The notes: a model not told the origin generated them from the sequence alone. A stretch of 64,000 nucleotides of DNA from Peromyscus leucopus (GCF_004664715.2 NC_051084.1:59949334-60013333); one strand, 5' to 3'. Positions 1 through 13,030 are shown, counted from the first letter of the stretch. Numbers and translations: made by a program.

Positions 1-549
1 CTCCCGAGGAGCAGCAGATGCGCATGCACGCCCGGGTGTCCCGCGCGAGGCACGAGCGGCGCCACAGCGACGTGGCACTCCCGCACACCGAGGCTGCAGC
101 CGCGCCGGCCGAGGCCACGGCGGCGGGCAAGCGCGCGCCAGCCGCTACCAGGGCCTCTCCGCCCGAGTCCCCCCGCGCGCGCGCGCCCGCCGCCCAGCCT
201 CCCGCCGAGCACGGCCCGCTGGCGCCACGGCCCGTCCCGGGTCCCGCAGAGCCGCCCGAGCCGCGCGTCCCCGAGCCGCTCCGTAAGCAGGGCCGCCTGG
301 ACCCGGGCTCGGCCGTGCTCCTGCGCAAGGCCAAGCGCGAGAAGGCAGAGAGCATGCTGCGGAACGACTCGCTCAGCTCCGACCAGTCCGAGTCCGTGCG
401 ACCGTCCCCGCCCAAGCCGCACCGGCCCAAGCGGGGAGGCAAGAGGCGGCAGATGTCGGTGAGCAGCTCAGAGGAAGAGGGCGTGTCCACCCCGGAGTAC
501 ACCAGCTGCGAGGACGTGGAGCTGGAGAGCGAGAGCGTGAGCGAGAAAG
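1..549 (+). CDS. Rims1: RIM1 exon: Pro/Ala-rich linker before PDZ (5' end outside window)
   Basis: Frame begins at base 3 and runs 182 codons plus one base to the donor GTGAGC at 550, so the exon ends in phase 1. The peptide starts PEEQQMRMHARVSRARHERR, then about 70 residues rich in Ala, Pro and Arg, then the strongly conserved RKQGRLDPGSAVLLRKAKRE and NDSLSSDQSESVRPSPP, a basic patch (PKRGGKRRQ) directly before a Ser run, and an acidic end (CEDVELESESVSEK). The basic patch followed by MSVSSSEEE looks like a kinase target, but I assign no specific site. The segment is probably disordered. This is the 3' part of the large RIM1 exon; no acceptor is visible because the window starts inside it. 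The open frame continues to 746 but the protein does not: the next exon supplies the expected continuation. Confidence 0.96.
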
Positions 550-740
550 GTGAGCGCGGCTCGGAGGTGAAGATGCGCGCGGACGCTTGCGGCCGGAGAT
601 GCTGGGCTGGGGTACCGCTGTGCCAAGCGCACCTGCGCCTGAGAGAGGCGCAGGGATGCCGGCCGCCGCTGCGGAGATGCTGCGCTCCTAGGTCCCTGTG
701 TACTGGACGCACATGCGCCTCCATCCCCCTTCAGATGAGT
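1..740. other. CpG-rich block over the first exon
   Basis: Bases 1 to about 740 are GC-rich with dense CpG, in strong contrast to the AT-rich intron that follows. Most of it is the coding exon; the CpG richness continues about 190 bp past the donor at 550, which codon use alone does not explain. It could be the 3' edge of a CpG island. No TATA box or other promoter sign was recognised here, and I do not call a promoter. Confidence 0.6.
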
Positions 741-2879
741 CTGTGAGCAGAGCTTAGAGGCATGTGGCCCAGGGTGGATGCATGCCTACTGGCTTTAGAC
801 GTCCACGTGCTGAGGTCACAGATGCAGGTGAAGGTGTTTGTGTTTCAAACTTAGAGGTGGAAACCTGGAACATTCTCAGGTAGAGATGCAGGCAGTGAAG
901 GGTGGTGCTTTTTTTTTTTGACTGCCAGCTCCAGTGTTGAGTCAGGAGAGTTTCTTTCTGGTTTTGCTTCCTGTTATTCAGGGAACTAAGAGTGCAGTTT
1001 TACATTTGAAGTTCTTATTTGGGGATGCGTTTGTTTATGAGGGAGGCAACATATTTTTTAGAAAACTGAACCGTGTGTATAAACGAGTGTTTACCCCGTA
1101 AAAACAAAACAATAAAAAGTTCACTTGTGCATATTCCATCCCCAAAGGTAACTTTCTCCGATTTCAAATTGATCCTCCTCAAAATTTGTGAATAGATTCA
1201 AAATGATGTTATTTGAGGTCTTACGTATTATGTTGCTTAGTAACTTTGTGGAGGGGAGTTCACATTCCAAAGTAACTGAGACAGTGTGATAGGCTTTTCC
1301 CTCTAAATCGGTATTTCACAGTCTTACAACCATGTATAACTATTCAGGCTTAAATTAACCGAAGTTCAATAAACATAACAGTTCTGTTCCTTAATCTCAC
1401 CGGCCACATTTCAAGTGCTCAAAAAAATCTATTAAAAAGTGCTGGTGTAGGAAATGCTTCAATTTAAAATTAAAATTACATGCCTGTCTTGGAGGGTATT
1501 CGCATTTTGATGCTGTTCACTCAGATAAAGCTGCCTGCAGTTCTAACTTCGGTGGTGACCACCTTTCTTCTGACATAGGTGTTGGGGTTCCTGTGTGTTT
1601 ATTAATATATTTGTATTTGAGTAGGGCGATTCTTCTAGGTATCCTATCTCTTAATTTATAACTTCTAGCTACATACTATATTATATAATATAATGCTATA
1701 TTACTATATACATACTATATCCATTATATTTTAAAAATGGATTTTGTTTTTAAAAATGAGTTTGTTTTTTTTTTCCCCATTGTCTAGCTACAAACTGCGT
1801 GTGCCTGGGTCCTCTCCATTTCTGGCACCTTTTAGTGCCCACACAGTGTGGAGCTCTGTATAGGTACAGTTAAAAGATGTCATTCTATCATTAGTGTTAC
1901 TGCAAACCAACTGGAAATAGTTGTCTTTGGAATTCATATGTATCTAAGTTACATATTGTCTCTTTTAGCTTACATTCAGATGGCATCTCTTTGTAAGGTG
2001 CATACTGACTACGGGCTTTTACAGTCAACTGACAAATAGACTATATATAGTGACTGCTTCTGATTTTCCCCCTGAAGGAGTATAGTAGGAATTAACTACA
2101 TAAACACACGTGTTTGACTAGTGTGTGGATAAGGACTGATGGGGGAGTGGACATGCATAATTTCCTTAAAGGAAAGTATCTACAGCAAGTATGAATCAGT
2201 TCATGCTACATAACAGGATGGATGTGGACTCTGGTCATCATCTCTACATTGCTTATGGTAGCAAAAGGTGATCTAAGGGAACCCGACTACCTGCATGGAC
2301 AAGCAGATGCAGGGCTTGGTGTGATGTGTGGGGTTTGTTACCTCTACAGGCATCCTTCCCTGTCACTTTAGGGACCTCCTGGAACTGACATGATCTCACA
2401 AGGCAGAGTGCAAGCTCCTCTTCTGGAAATATAGGGACATCATGAATCCATACGTCTTAATTTGTGCATAACCTCACTTTCAAGTGAATTTTTAAATTCT
2501 CTAGCATCAAAGTTCTGCTCCGACATTTTAATCCTAAATTAATCTTTACAAAATGAAATATTAACCATAATATAAATAACCTCTTAATAGTAGTATAGCC
2601 CAGACATTTTCTTACTCAAAGTTTATTTATAAATGCTACCATACCCCACAATTCCCTAAGGGCTGTTTTGGCATCCATGACAGTCTGATGTACCCTGTGA
2701 TGCTGCACAAGTTACTTAACCTTCATGTGTCTTCATTTCCTTATTGGCATGAGTATCTCGCTTGGAAGATTGTTGAATGAAAGATGATGCATATGTATCA
2801 AAACCAGATGTTAAATTAGCATTCTTCCTGTCTTGATTTTTCCTGTGGTGTCAGCCCTACAGACATCTGTGTCAGTTTT
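550..2879. other. Intron 1, first 2.3 kb: no recognised gene or repeat family
   Basis: CpG-rich to about 740, then ordinary AT-rich sequence. Short T runs at 909-919 and 1766-1775, and an AT-rich patch around 1676-1730. Nothing else recognised. Confidence 0.6.
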
Positions 2880-3185
2880 TTTTTTTTTTTTCTGTCACAG
2901 TGACAAATACCTGAGATAAGCAACTTGAAAACCCAAAGATGAATCTTAGTTCTTCATTTCAGAGATATCCTCTATGGTTGGCTGGCTCAGTTGTTTGTAT
3001 TGGCAGTGGGCAGAGCATTATGGCTGAGGGAACATGTTGAAGAGGCTGCCCACCCCACAGTGGTGGCAGGAAACAGAACAAGAGGAAGGGACCAGGATCA
3101 AGGGATATCTTTCCAGGGCGTGTCTCCAGTGGCCTGTTTCCTCCAACTAGAACCTAACTCTTGCAATAATTTATCTCACATCTAA
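2875..3185 (-). mobile_element. Degenerate antisense MaLR-type LTR fragment
   Basis: After a T run, the sequence TGTCACAGTGACAAATACC and the segments around 2960-3180 (treatment GGTTGGCTGGCTCAGTTG, CCTGTTTCCTCCAACTAG) follow the order seen in antisense mammalian MaLR LTRs. Strongly diverged, so the subfamily is not called. Confidence 0.5.
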
Positions 3186-3292
3186 TGTTGAATTACAATC
3201 TGTCAGCATATTAGTTGGTAAAGGCAGATTCCTCATGATCTTTCTTAACGCTGTTGCATTTAGAACCAGACTTTCAACAAGTGAGCCTCATA

Positions 3293-3405
3293 GGGACCTG
3301 ATGGCTCCTGTCTGTAATCTCAACCTGTTCAAGCAGCTGAGGTAGGAGAATTGCAACAAATGTGATGCCATTCTGGGCTACATAGTGAAAAACAACTCTC
3401 AAAAG
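3293..3405 (+). mobile_element. Old B1-type SINE
   Basis: GGCTCCTGTCTGTAATCTCA near the start, GCAGCTGAGGTAGGAGAATT in the middle and CTGGGCTACATAGTGA at the end match the 7SL-derived B1 layout in + orientation, with much divergence. Confidence 0.65.
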
Positions 3406-3935
3406 GCTCATGCATTATTGAGGGGTGTATTCATAGCTAAACCATAACAGTATCTAAAGTCATAGTGACTGTAACATAATTACCCATGTCTGACATCCAC
3501 AGAGAAGGGGAAAAAAAGCTGTTTTCTGTGTTATAGGCCTTAGTGGGATAAGCAAGGGAAGGACTATCTGCAAAAAGGTTTCTTGGGGAACAATGGAAGT
3601 TATGTTATGCATTTCAGAGTCAGAGGAAGGCGACCACCATCGTGTCTGATTTAAAGGTACAGTGGGAGACACAGTTACAGTTGTCCTATTTGTAAATTTC
3701 GCAATTAAGATAAATATTTAGCACGATACCTAGTGTATTGTAACTACTTAATATATTGCCATATTGATCCACTGGCATTATTGCTTATATGTAAATGAAC
3801 ACTGTCGCCTATTTTAAATTTCTATCAAATGTATAGTTAGCACAGTCTACGGATATACTAAAGTTAAAAATATGTATGTCCCCTTTTTTCACAGAGTTTA
3901 CATCCTTTTGAGAGCATGAACAATACCTAACTATA

Positions 3936-4151
3936 GTTGGCTGTGGTGATACATGACTGTATTCCTGGTACGTGGAGGTTGAGGTTGAAGGACTGTGAGT
4001 TGAGGCTACTTTAGTCCATATAGAAAGAGTACGGCCCATCCATGCTACACAGTGAGACCCATTTTCACAAAATGAGTGTGGGTGGGTATGTAGGCCACTG
4101 CCTAGCATGCTCAAGGCACTCGGTTGATCCCCAGCACTGAAATAATAATAA
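3936..4151 (+). mobile_element. B4-type SINE (B1-like part fused to ID-like part)
   Basis: The first 130 bp follow B1 (GGCTGTGGTGATACATGACT; later CTACACAGTGAGACCCATTT). The last 70 bp follow the tRNA-derived ID element (GCCTAGCATGCTCAAGGC, GGTTGATCCCCAGCACTGA) and end in an (AAT)n tail. B1 followed by ID is the B4 structure. Confidence 0.7.
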
Positions 4152-4248
4152 GTCTGCTATATAGTGTATTACAATCATATTGTTTCCCTTCCTCAAAATA
4201 TTCTTAGATCCCTTCCATTTCCTATCCACTCAAATTAATCATAATAGT

Positions 4249-4250
<2 letters not shown>

Positions 4251-4298
<48 letters not shown>
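4251..4298. repeat. (TC)24 microsatellite
   Basis: Uninterrupted TC dinucleotides; a pyrimidine mirror tract. Confidence 0.98.
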
Positions 4299-4303
<5 letters not shown>

Positions 4304-6241
4304 CCACCCTCAAAAATTAGTAAGACAAATACCACAACAAAGCAACAAGCACACAATAGATATGGAGTCTGTTTTATGCTGGCCAACTACTCCAGGGCAT
4401 AGGGCCTGCCCTGGAGTGTGGTTGATATCCAGTGATACTCAGTTGGAGAAAACTAAATTTTCTCTTTCCCAGAAGGTATCAAATGCAAATAGCTTCTTGG
4501 TTAGGTGTGGGACATTGTGTCTACTTCCCCCTTTCCATGCTGGGATTTTGTCTGGCTGTCCATGCTGTCACAGTTCCTGTGAGCTCATATGTGCATCAGC
4601 CCCATTGTGTCTGGAGGATGCTCTTTCCTTGAAGTTATCTACCTCTGGTTCATAGAATATTTTTATGGCCTGCCTTCAGCATATATCCATCACCCTTGAC
4701 TGGAGGGATTTGATAAAGACATTCCATTTTGGTCTGAGTGCTCCAAAGTATCTAAATGTTCATGTGTTGTCAAGCAGAACTAATGCCAGCCCCTAAAGCT
4801 CCTTTCAAGGTCCAGGAAAGATGCTACAATTGAAACCTAAGGATCTGAGGGTGAAGGAATGAATCAGTTCACACCATTCTTCTCTGCATGTCTTTTTATT
4901 CCCGTCTTAGTTCTAATTCTCTATCCTAATTGTCTATAATTTCTTAGCTCTATTTCTCTGTTCCTAATTCCTTCTAGCTTCTTCATCTAGCTTAAAACTC
5001 TTGTATTTACAGGAGGCCTGAAGCACTAGAAAAAAATGCAAGAGTTACTACTCATTGGTCAAAAGCACATTCCCAGGGTAAACGATAAGGGCAGAGCCAT
5101 TTACCATGGCAACTCAAAATTTCAATGTTACTGGTGACCAGAGGGAGGAGGCACAGTGCCCAGTGAGACAGACTTTGAGACATAGGTCTGTTGTCAGCAG
5201 ACTTGGTATATGAAGAATTGTCATGCTTTTCTTAGGGTGCTTTGAGTAGTAACCTTGGTTAGATACCTGCAGCTCTGACCTTGTGCATAAGAGCAAAGTT
5301 TTAAACTTATGATATGTTTACAAAGTCTTTTAGTCTAATTTGAACTTGCTCTGAGGCAAAAATGAGCTAATTGTGTGGAGTTTATGTTAGACTGAGGGGA
5401 GATTGTTATTTTCTTGTGTTGGTCTGGGTAGAAGGAACAAAGCAGGCTTTAAGTGTCTACAGTCCATGTGAGAGAATAGACGTAGCTATGAAGTATCTCC
5501 TAGTACATTTTCTATGTATCAAAATTGTACAGCTTATGAAAATCATATTCCTGACCATCCATGGATATATGTGTACCCATAAGATTGAGTTGTAATCATG
5601 AGATTACATAGACACATCTCATGAGAATGCACGGTAATGGGGAGATATCTTAGCTGTTATTGAACAAGAAATTGCAGATGGAAGCAACAGCATTCAGAGT
5701 CAGTGGCCTGTAAGCCTTGCCTGACAGGGTTCTCCATCTGAGAATCATTCCTCTGGTGGGGTGATATCTGAATTATCAGTTGCTATACACTGTCTTTGTG
5801 TCTTGGCCTATAATAGCTCATGACATTGACTCCTGATGTAGCACAGTTATATAGCTCCTTTCTCATAGCTGGTGGATATTAGCCAATATAAGTATTTCTA
5901 CACAGAAGAGAAGGGTCAAACAGTTAACTCAGTCTTGATTTTTAGATTGCTCTTAAATTTCAATGAAATGTGTAATACATTCAGTTGCCAGGAGCTCAAG
6001 TGAACATTTGTGATGTCTGTGGGTAAAGAGAGGCCGAGATGGTGTCATCCCTGAGAAAAGAAAGAAATGGAGCCAGTCTGGGGATGAGCAAACCCTGTTG
6101 CTTTGTTCTAGGGAGTTAAGCCACTTATTCTAGCAAGGAACTTAATGTGAAAGTTCTAAGTCAGAGGGGTTGGAAGAAGGGGCTCGATCTCATCTTCCCT
6201 TTGTGTGAGCAATGCGATGTAATTTCTTTATTCCTTTGAGC

Positions 6242-6243
<2 letters not shown>
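4299..6243. other. Intron 1 stretch with a possible LTR-derived segment
   Basis: No gene. About 4870-5330 has a pyrimidine-rich stretch with repeated CTAATTC/CTAGC words followed by GAGGCCTGAAGC and a Pu-rich part, a texture like a rodent ERV LTR read in antisense, but I could not find its ends or a target-site duplication. The rest looks unique. Confidence 0.35.

Positions 6244-6290
<47 letters not shown>
6244..6290. repeat. (GT)n microsatellite
   Basis: About 23 uninterrupted GT units. Confidence 0.98.
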
Positions 6291-6292
<2 letters not shown>

Positions 6293-7987
6293 CTTTTTTT
6301 AATTTTATGTATTTCTTATGTTTATTTTGTGTTTCACCAAGTGGTTTTTCTAGTTTATTTTTTAACTTATCTTATGAACTTAAACAGGAAAGACCTTATC
6401 TTAGGATGGCAATTGGACAGTTGGAAACATTGACATGAGCATTAACACCCAAGTGCTTTACTTGTCTGATTTCTTTTTGTTAATACAAATCTCCCAGAAA
6501 AGGGAAGAGAGACCATTGGCTTTGATGAGGGAAAGATAACTATGATTTTTCCCCTTAACCTGTACCAGTGAGTGAGGATGATTTCAGGTGCTGGCTGCTT
6601 TGTTTAGGGGGGGGTGTGAGATGAGAGAGGTAGCTAAGAGAAAGTTGAGATATGAGAGGTGGAGATCTAAAATGGATATGGAATGGGCCTCAGCTACTTA
6701 ATCATATGTGAAATTTAAATCTTTGGAAGAGATTGGAAGACCATAACTCTGTCTCTGTCTGTCTGTCTGTTTCTGTCTCTGTCTTTCTCTCTGGTGTCAC
6801 ACAGTTCCTAATTTCTAATAATATATTAAGAAAGATGTGTAAATCATAAAGAAGGCTAGACTTTTAGTTTCAGATTTTGCTTGATACGCAAGTATCTTCC
6901 AGAAAATCTCCTTGATTCTAAAATCAGAATTATGAATAAAAAGAAATTCTATAAAGAGGAAAGAAACTCTATAAAAAGTAAAAATTTAAATCTTTACATC
7001 TAACTTAATTATATCCCATAATATTTCTTCCCAAATCAGTCCTCAGCTAGGGATATTAGTCATTTAGTAGCATCTGATATAAGTTTCTGTTCTTGACTCG
7101 GAAAAACTAAATTAACATCTGCACTACATCCTTAAAAATAAACACACAATATTTGCATGTGATATGTGATAACTGTATCAATATAGAACATCTTAAAAAT
7201 AAGTAACTACCAGTCATTTGAAGGGGAAATGTTTGTGCTTCCAAGTCCATGGAGAAAAATATTTGCTGTTGAAGATTTCATTGTCACCTATTTTATCTCA
7301 GTGAGGTATTCTTAAGAATCCTTGTAAAATGCAGAATCATACTGCAGTGTTCTGACCCATTTTATCCGGTGAATGAAAAGGTTGTCCTTACTTTTGGTTC
7401 AATTTAGCAGAATCACAAGATCTCAGAAGGGAAAGATACTCTCTCCATTCACACCCTCCTGGATGGAGGAGGGAATGTGGGTGTTCAGAACTTCCCAGTT
7501 CCATGCCCTTGAAGCTTCTTGCTTGTCCTAGCTCTTCAAGCATGGAACACATTTTGCTTCTAATGCCAGCCTAAGGTTTGAGAAGTGTTTATTGTCAGTC
7601 CAGCTGCTTGTCCATGGGACAGTTTGCCTCTCTCACTTCTAGCGGATTTCTGAGATCTAGTATGGAATTTTAATCTTGTTCTGGTTATTACTCATGCCAC
7701 TAGAGTGACTGGGTTGAGTCTGACTCTGTTCACGACCCTCTAACTGAAGTTTGGTTTGCAATCTATGATCCATGTCCAAGATTGAGAGGCTCTATCTTCA
7801 GCTGCTGTTGTCAGTCACTGATGGGAATTATCATATTAGAAATCCAAATATACCTTCCATATTATTCTTTGTATACTGTGTGGTAGCTCTGATTCTCTGC
7901 CATTCTGGATTTAATGTTTATTGCCTATGACCTCATCTTCTTTGCCTGTCTAGTTTTATCTACTTTCTACTCATTGGTGGTGATAGT
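6291..7987. other. Intron 1 stretch, nothing recognised
   Basis: Ordinary AT-rich intronic sequence. A short (TCTG)n-like patch lies at about 6741-6795 and an A/T-rich part at 6930-7010. Confidence 0.6.
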
Positions 7988-7998
7988 TTTCCTTCCCT

Positions 7999-8076
<78 letters not shown>

Positions 8077-8214
8077 TTCCTTCCTTCCTTCCTTCCTTCC
8101 TTCCTTCCTTCCTTCCTTCCTTCCTTCCTTTCTTTCTTTCTTCTCCTCCTCCTCCTTCTTCTCTTCCTCTTCCTCCCCTCCTCCCTGTCCTCTTCTTCCT
8201 CCTCCTTCCTTTTG
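7988..8214. repeat. Compound pyrimidine tract (TTTC)n(TTCC)n plus TC-rich tail
   Basis: About 18 TTTC units (to about 8073), then about 14 TTCC units (to about 8130), three more TTTC units, then an imperfect CTC/CTT region to 8214. The long frames translated here on both strands are homopolymeric (Phe/Leu/Ser or Lys/Glu) and are not genes. Confidence 0.95.
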
Positions 8215-8281
8215 CATTCCAACTGCCATATCCAAATTTAGTTTCTAAGACTGCTATCTACAAGATGAAATTGAGGTTATA

Positions 8282-8475
8282 TTAGCCTCTTAGAACTGCA
8301 CAGAAGTACCAATGATATGGTGGTTTAAACAATAAAAAATATTTTCTCACAGTTTGGAGGCGATAAGTCCCAGATGAAGGTATAGATGGGCGGGGGGAGT
8401 CCGTTTCCCTGTCCTATGTTTGATTCTTCCTGTGTTCGTATGTTACTTTCCTCATTGCATATCTATGTCTTCCTT
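8282..8475 (-). mobile_element. Antisense MaLR-type LTR fragment
   Basis: TTAGCCTCTTAGAACTGCAC, then GGTGGTTTAAACAATAAAAA, TTTTCTCACAGTTTGGAGGC and AAGTCCCAGATGAAGGT give the characteristic start of an antisense MLT/MST-like LTR. The end is unclear. Confidence 0.55.
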
Positions 8476-9544
8476 TCTTTTTTGCCTAAAGATATTAGTT
8501 TCTCATGTTCACAATCCTTCACAATGTCTTCAGTTTAATTTACTCTTGTCCTTAAAGATGCTCTAAGACAGTGGCATTTGGGATTTCAGTGAGTATGGAG
8601 AGTGACAGATTCTGTGACAGAGCAAACACTTGAGAAAAACAAGTTAAAGTGAGGAGTTGATTTGGCCCAAGTTATCAGTGGTGTCACTCAGTCTATAGCC
8701 CCCAGTTCTATTGATTCTGGGCCCAAAATGAGGGAGAACATATTATTAGGAATTTGTAGCAGTGGCTGCTTGGCTCCTGGCAATGAGGAAGGGATTGAGA
8801 AGGAAAGAGATAGAGAATGAGGATGAATGAATATTTATATTACAGGATTTCTTTCTCCAACTTCCATATGCCATCTTACCCACTTGTCCATGGGACAGTG
8901 TCACCCAAATTTAAGACAGGTCTTCTCCCTCTTCTCCCTAGGTTCATCCTTGGTAAATACCCTCAGAGACACACCTAGTTGTATGAGTGATAATCTTAGA
9001 GATGCATCTTAATCCAGATGAAAACCAAGCTGTCTGGCCATTTGTCTGATACTCAAAGGTCTTTGCTTAAACAATAACAATTTAACACTTGCTCCCAAAA
9101 GTTCCATGTCCATCCCATAATTGCCAAATTAATTTAGATAATCTCCAAGAGTTCCTTTGTTATTTTTTTAAATACTGATGATGATGATGATGACATGAGT
9201 GTATCTGCTATGGCATAGATATGGAGGTCCCAGGACACAGTTGTGAAATAAGTTCTTTCCTGCTTCATTTATGTGGATTTTAGGTATTAAACTCAGTTGA
9301 CAAGCTTACTTGGTTAGTGCCTTTATTCCATGATCCATCTCACTAGTCTCAAGTCCCCCATATTCTGAAGAGTCCCTATGTCATTCAAAAGTTGAAAAAT
9401 CAAAGTCTCCTCTGAGCCTAAAGGCAAAAGCTTTCGAGTCTCTGTAAAACCTAAAACAAACCACTTACTTTCAGTGTGCAATGGCATGGATTGTGTGTTT
9501 CCATTCAAACATGGAAGAATCATTTTATGTTTGCGCCAGGTTTA
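8476..9544. other. Intron 1 stretch, nothing recognised
   Basis: Unique-looking sequence with a short (ATG)n patch at about 9174-9195. No gene or repeat family recognised. Confidence 0.55.
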
Positions 9545-9545
9545 T

Positions 9546-9898
9546 AGTTTGGCTGTGAAATGTGTCCCCATAGGCTCATACCATTTCATCCTTGATCCTA
9601 GATGATAAAGCTGGTTCATGAGATTATTAAACCTTTGGGACTGTGTACCTACTAGGAGAAGTAGATCACCCACCAAGAGGGAGCCTTGAAGAGTATAGTT
9701 GCTCTGGTTCTAACTTGAACTCTGTCTCTCATCCACACTGTATGAGAAGCTACTGCTGTAAGATCCTCCTGCCGCAGTCTGACCCGAGACCACAGTTATG
9801 TGTTCCCCATCATGACAGATTTTAGAAACCAAAACGGGTCTTTCCTACTTTAAGTTACTTCATATATTTTCTTACAGGGATGTAAAAGTAACTTAAAC
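9546..9898 (+). mobile_element. MaLR-type LTR fragment in sense orientation
   Basis: AGTTTGGCTGTGAAATGTGT and CCCCATAGGCTCATACC match the start of MaLR LTRs; the stretch ends near CTTACAGGGATGTAAAAGTAACTTAA, where a MaLR LTR has CACAGCAACAGAAAAGTAACTAA. Middle part diverged. Confidence 0.6.
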
Positions 9899-9934
9899 TA
9901 TGAGTCTTCTTCAGTATGACCAAATAAAGTGGAC

Positions 9935-10110
9935 ATGACTTTAAGACAAAATTCTTTGCTGTGGCTCACAGTTTGAGATATTTTGGGTCATGGCTGACAT
10001 GGCCTATCTATACTTTAGACCTGAGGCAATGGTGCACATTGAGAGGTAGGAACATATAGCAAAAGGTACATGATGGAAGGGAAGATATGGAGGGGGGAAA
10101 TCAATCAATT
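9935..10110 (-). mobile_element. Possible second MaLR-like fragment, antisense
   Basis: ATGACTTTAAGACAAAATTC, GGCTCACAGTTTGAGATATT and TTGGGTCATGGCTGACATGG resemble the antisense start of a MaLR LTR, directly after a sense fragment. Heavily diverged; low confidence. A short (ATCA)n patch follows at about 10100-10125. Confidence 0.4.
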
Positions 10111-10682
10111 GATCAATCAATCGAAGGAGAGGTCTAATAGATTTTTTTCTCATTTTCATTTCTGTATTCATATTAAATCAGTAATGTGAGTCACTATATT
10201 GGATACATGTCAGTCCAAACAAGTTCAAAATCAAGGGCAAACACAACAGTATCATAGTAAGTTTTTCTCATTAATAAGTAACATACTCATTTGGACATCT
10301 GTGTGCCCAAGGAAGGGATTAAAAAAATAGCTCAAATTATGCTTAGGGAATAAAATAGCATAAATATGCACATGTATTTTAGAACTCCAGCCCAACACTT
10401 GAACTTCATTTTCTAAAAGTCTAGCAGAAGTGGATTCTGCCTAAGGTGCTTGAGACTTCTCAAAGGTCATTAAGGAACAGAACAGTGGCCTTTAAAATGC
10501 TTGAAATGAGGGGAGGGAGGTGTTGTAAAGATGGCCCGATGGTTAAAAGTTCATAATTCGTTTGCAGTTTATTTCCCAGCACCCATGTTGAATGTCTCCC
10601 AGAAGCCTGTAAGTCTAGCTTCAGGAGATCTGATGCCTTCCTTCTGTCCTTTCTGGGATATCACATGCACATGGCCACACAT

Positions 10683-10684
<2 letters not shown>

Positions 10685-10722
<38 letters not shown>

Positions 10723-10723
10723 A

Positions 10724-10760
<37 letters not shown>
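10685..10760. repeat. Interrupted (AC)n microsatellite
   Basis: About 76 bp of AC units broken twice by AT (near 10717 and 10729). Potential Z-DNA former. Confidence 0.97.
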
Positions 10761-10763
<3 letters not shown>

Positions 10764-13025
10764 GAAAAAAAATTAAAAATATAATTTTGGGAACAGAAAC
10801 TTTTAAGTGACCCAACTTTGATGTAAGAATAGGAAAATATAGAGGATCATTCCATGCAGTTATGGTTATTGTTTTCACAACTATCATTCCAGTCATTTGG
10901 GAGGTAGAATGCCTACTGGATGAAATCTGAATTGTCAGTCCTTTCTCTTCCCAACATAGTCCAAGCCTGCCTGTCTTGAGCCCCACCTTTCCCAGCATCC
11001 TGCTCTTGCCAACTGATGAGTAGTCCCTTCCTGACTTTCACATTATCACTACCTTCTCTGTCTTGGTTTCTTGACAGCATTCTGCCCCTTACAGTGCCTC
11101 CCTGTGCCAGGATTTTCATTTTTCTCCTGAAGTATCTAGTTTTGCTTTTAATGTTTTTATTTTTTGTGGGTGTTTGTGTTTCCAAAGGGAAACATATCAT
11201 AAATTTGAGTGGGTGTATTATTTTTCTGTACTTATGTTTGGTTTTACTAATGAGACAGCTTCAAGTTGCTTACATAGAAATACAGTTTTCAAAGATGAAA
11301 TCATTTTTAACTTGTAAAGATGTATACTTGATCAAAGATATGATAAAATGCTACTGTGAATAATTGAGCAGGAAAACAATAGTTTTTCCTGCCTTTTAAT
11401 TCTTGGTATATCACTCTAGTTTATTGATTTAATGCATTTAGGAAAAAGTACTGCAGACAATAAGTACTGGTATGTTGAATGACAGCAAATTAAATTTGGG
11501 AGTGTTGCTCACTGGCAAATCATTTGCTCAGCATGCAGGAGTTCTTACTTTCTAGTTTCAGAATTGTGTTTCTTTATTTTATTACTTGGAAATCAATTTT
11601 TTTGAACTATGAAAAAGGAACTGTGATATTTCTGCCATTAAATATTTACTTAGTGAATATTTTAATGCAGTAGAAAAATTAACTATCCATAGGTAAACTT
11701 ATAGCATGCATTATAGAAAGGAACTACTCTTAGAATTTAAAAACGGTATAAAACAGCCTCAGTAATGTAACATCAAAAATAACAGTAAAACACAAAACTT
11801 AGTGTAAACAGACTGGTAACTGAATGGTAAGAAAGAAGGAAAGTTGGAAATGAAATTGGCGTAGTAGCCTGAAACAACAGAGAACAAACGTTAGATTTAG
11901 GGTTGCAGAGTACTGATTGTTTTTTTTTTTTTTTTTGAGAAATTATGAATTACATTGGAGAGTACGGACCTTTAGGAAGCTATCCGTTAAATTAAGCACG
12001 TAAGACCATGTATTTCTCAGTAAATGGGGAGTTGAAATTATCTTGGGAGCTGCTCAAACTTAAGTAAACCTGATGTTTGGAACTTCCTTGAAGGCTCATT
12101 TTTCTCTTTCATGGAGTGCTTTCCCATTTCCTGACCTCCTCTGCTCCTTCTGCTTCCTAAATATTCATATATGGAAATCAGAAGCTGAGCCCCACGTATG
12201 GAAAGAATATACAGTGTTTGTCTTTGTGACCCTTTGTCCCCTTACTTAACATGATATTTACAGTCCTGTCATCGTGACTGCTTACAGCTCCCCTTTTCCC
12301 AATTTAATTTTTGTTCTTGGTAGAATATGAACTGTGTTGATTCTCCTGGTGAAGGGCTAGGGATAGTAAAATGCCATTGATAAAGTACCGTCTTTTAAGT
12401 AATTGTGTCTTGGGTGTATAGTCTGTGCTTTGACTCCTCCGCTGTTTCCTGTACTGCACCACAGAGATGCAGACACAGTCCTGGCAGATGAGCATGAGCT
12501 TCTTGCAGCCCTGTTGAGTGCAGGAACTTTGATCAGGGAGCGCTTCCCATTGCCCAGGCTGAGGCGACTCATCCCAGTCTCCCTGTTGGTGAATCACTGG
12601 CACTGGTGACTGTTCTCTGGATCCATCTTATTTATATGCTTTTGTATCCATCTTATAAGTACACATATAAGTATCCATCTTACTTATATGCTTTTGAATG
12701 TCAGTTACCTTTAATTTAGGGGAGAAAGGACTTGATTTTCATTACAGTTTGAGGTTTCAGGCCACCGTGCAGGAGTGTCATAGTGGCAGAAGCACTGGGT
12801 TCCAATCCACGATCAAATTCTGAAGAGTCAATGTTGCCTGTGCAGTTAGACTTCTTCTTGTCCAGTCCAGAACTCCTGAATAGAAAATGATGCTTCCCAG
12901 TTAGGGTGGGTCTTCCTGCCTAAATTAACCAATCAAGATAATCCCTCACAGACATGCCAGGACATTTATCACTTCTAGACTGTTCAGTATTAACCATCAC
13001 AGCAAGTCAGTTACAGTTACCTTGG
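10761..13025. other. Intron 1 stretch, mostly unique
   Basis: T run at 11919-11936. At 12627-12700 a short segment with ATCCATCTTA and TATATGCTTTTG is locally duplicated. No exon or repeat family recognised. Confidence 0.55.
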
Positions 13026-13030
13026 GGAGA

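Noticed and set aside
550..746. Open frame continuing past the first exon
   Set aside because: A good donor at 550 and the exact in-phase continuation GDLDYYWLDP at 43631 show that this is intron; the extension is only a chance open frame in CpG-rich DNA.
7914..8285. Long frames on both strands over the TTTC/TTCC tract
   Set aside because: They translate simple repeats into Phe/Leu/Ser or Lys/Glu/Arg runs; no start context or homology.
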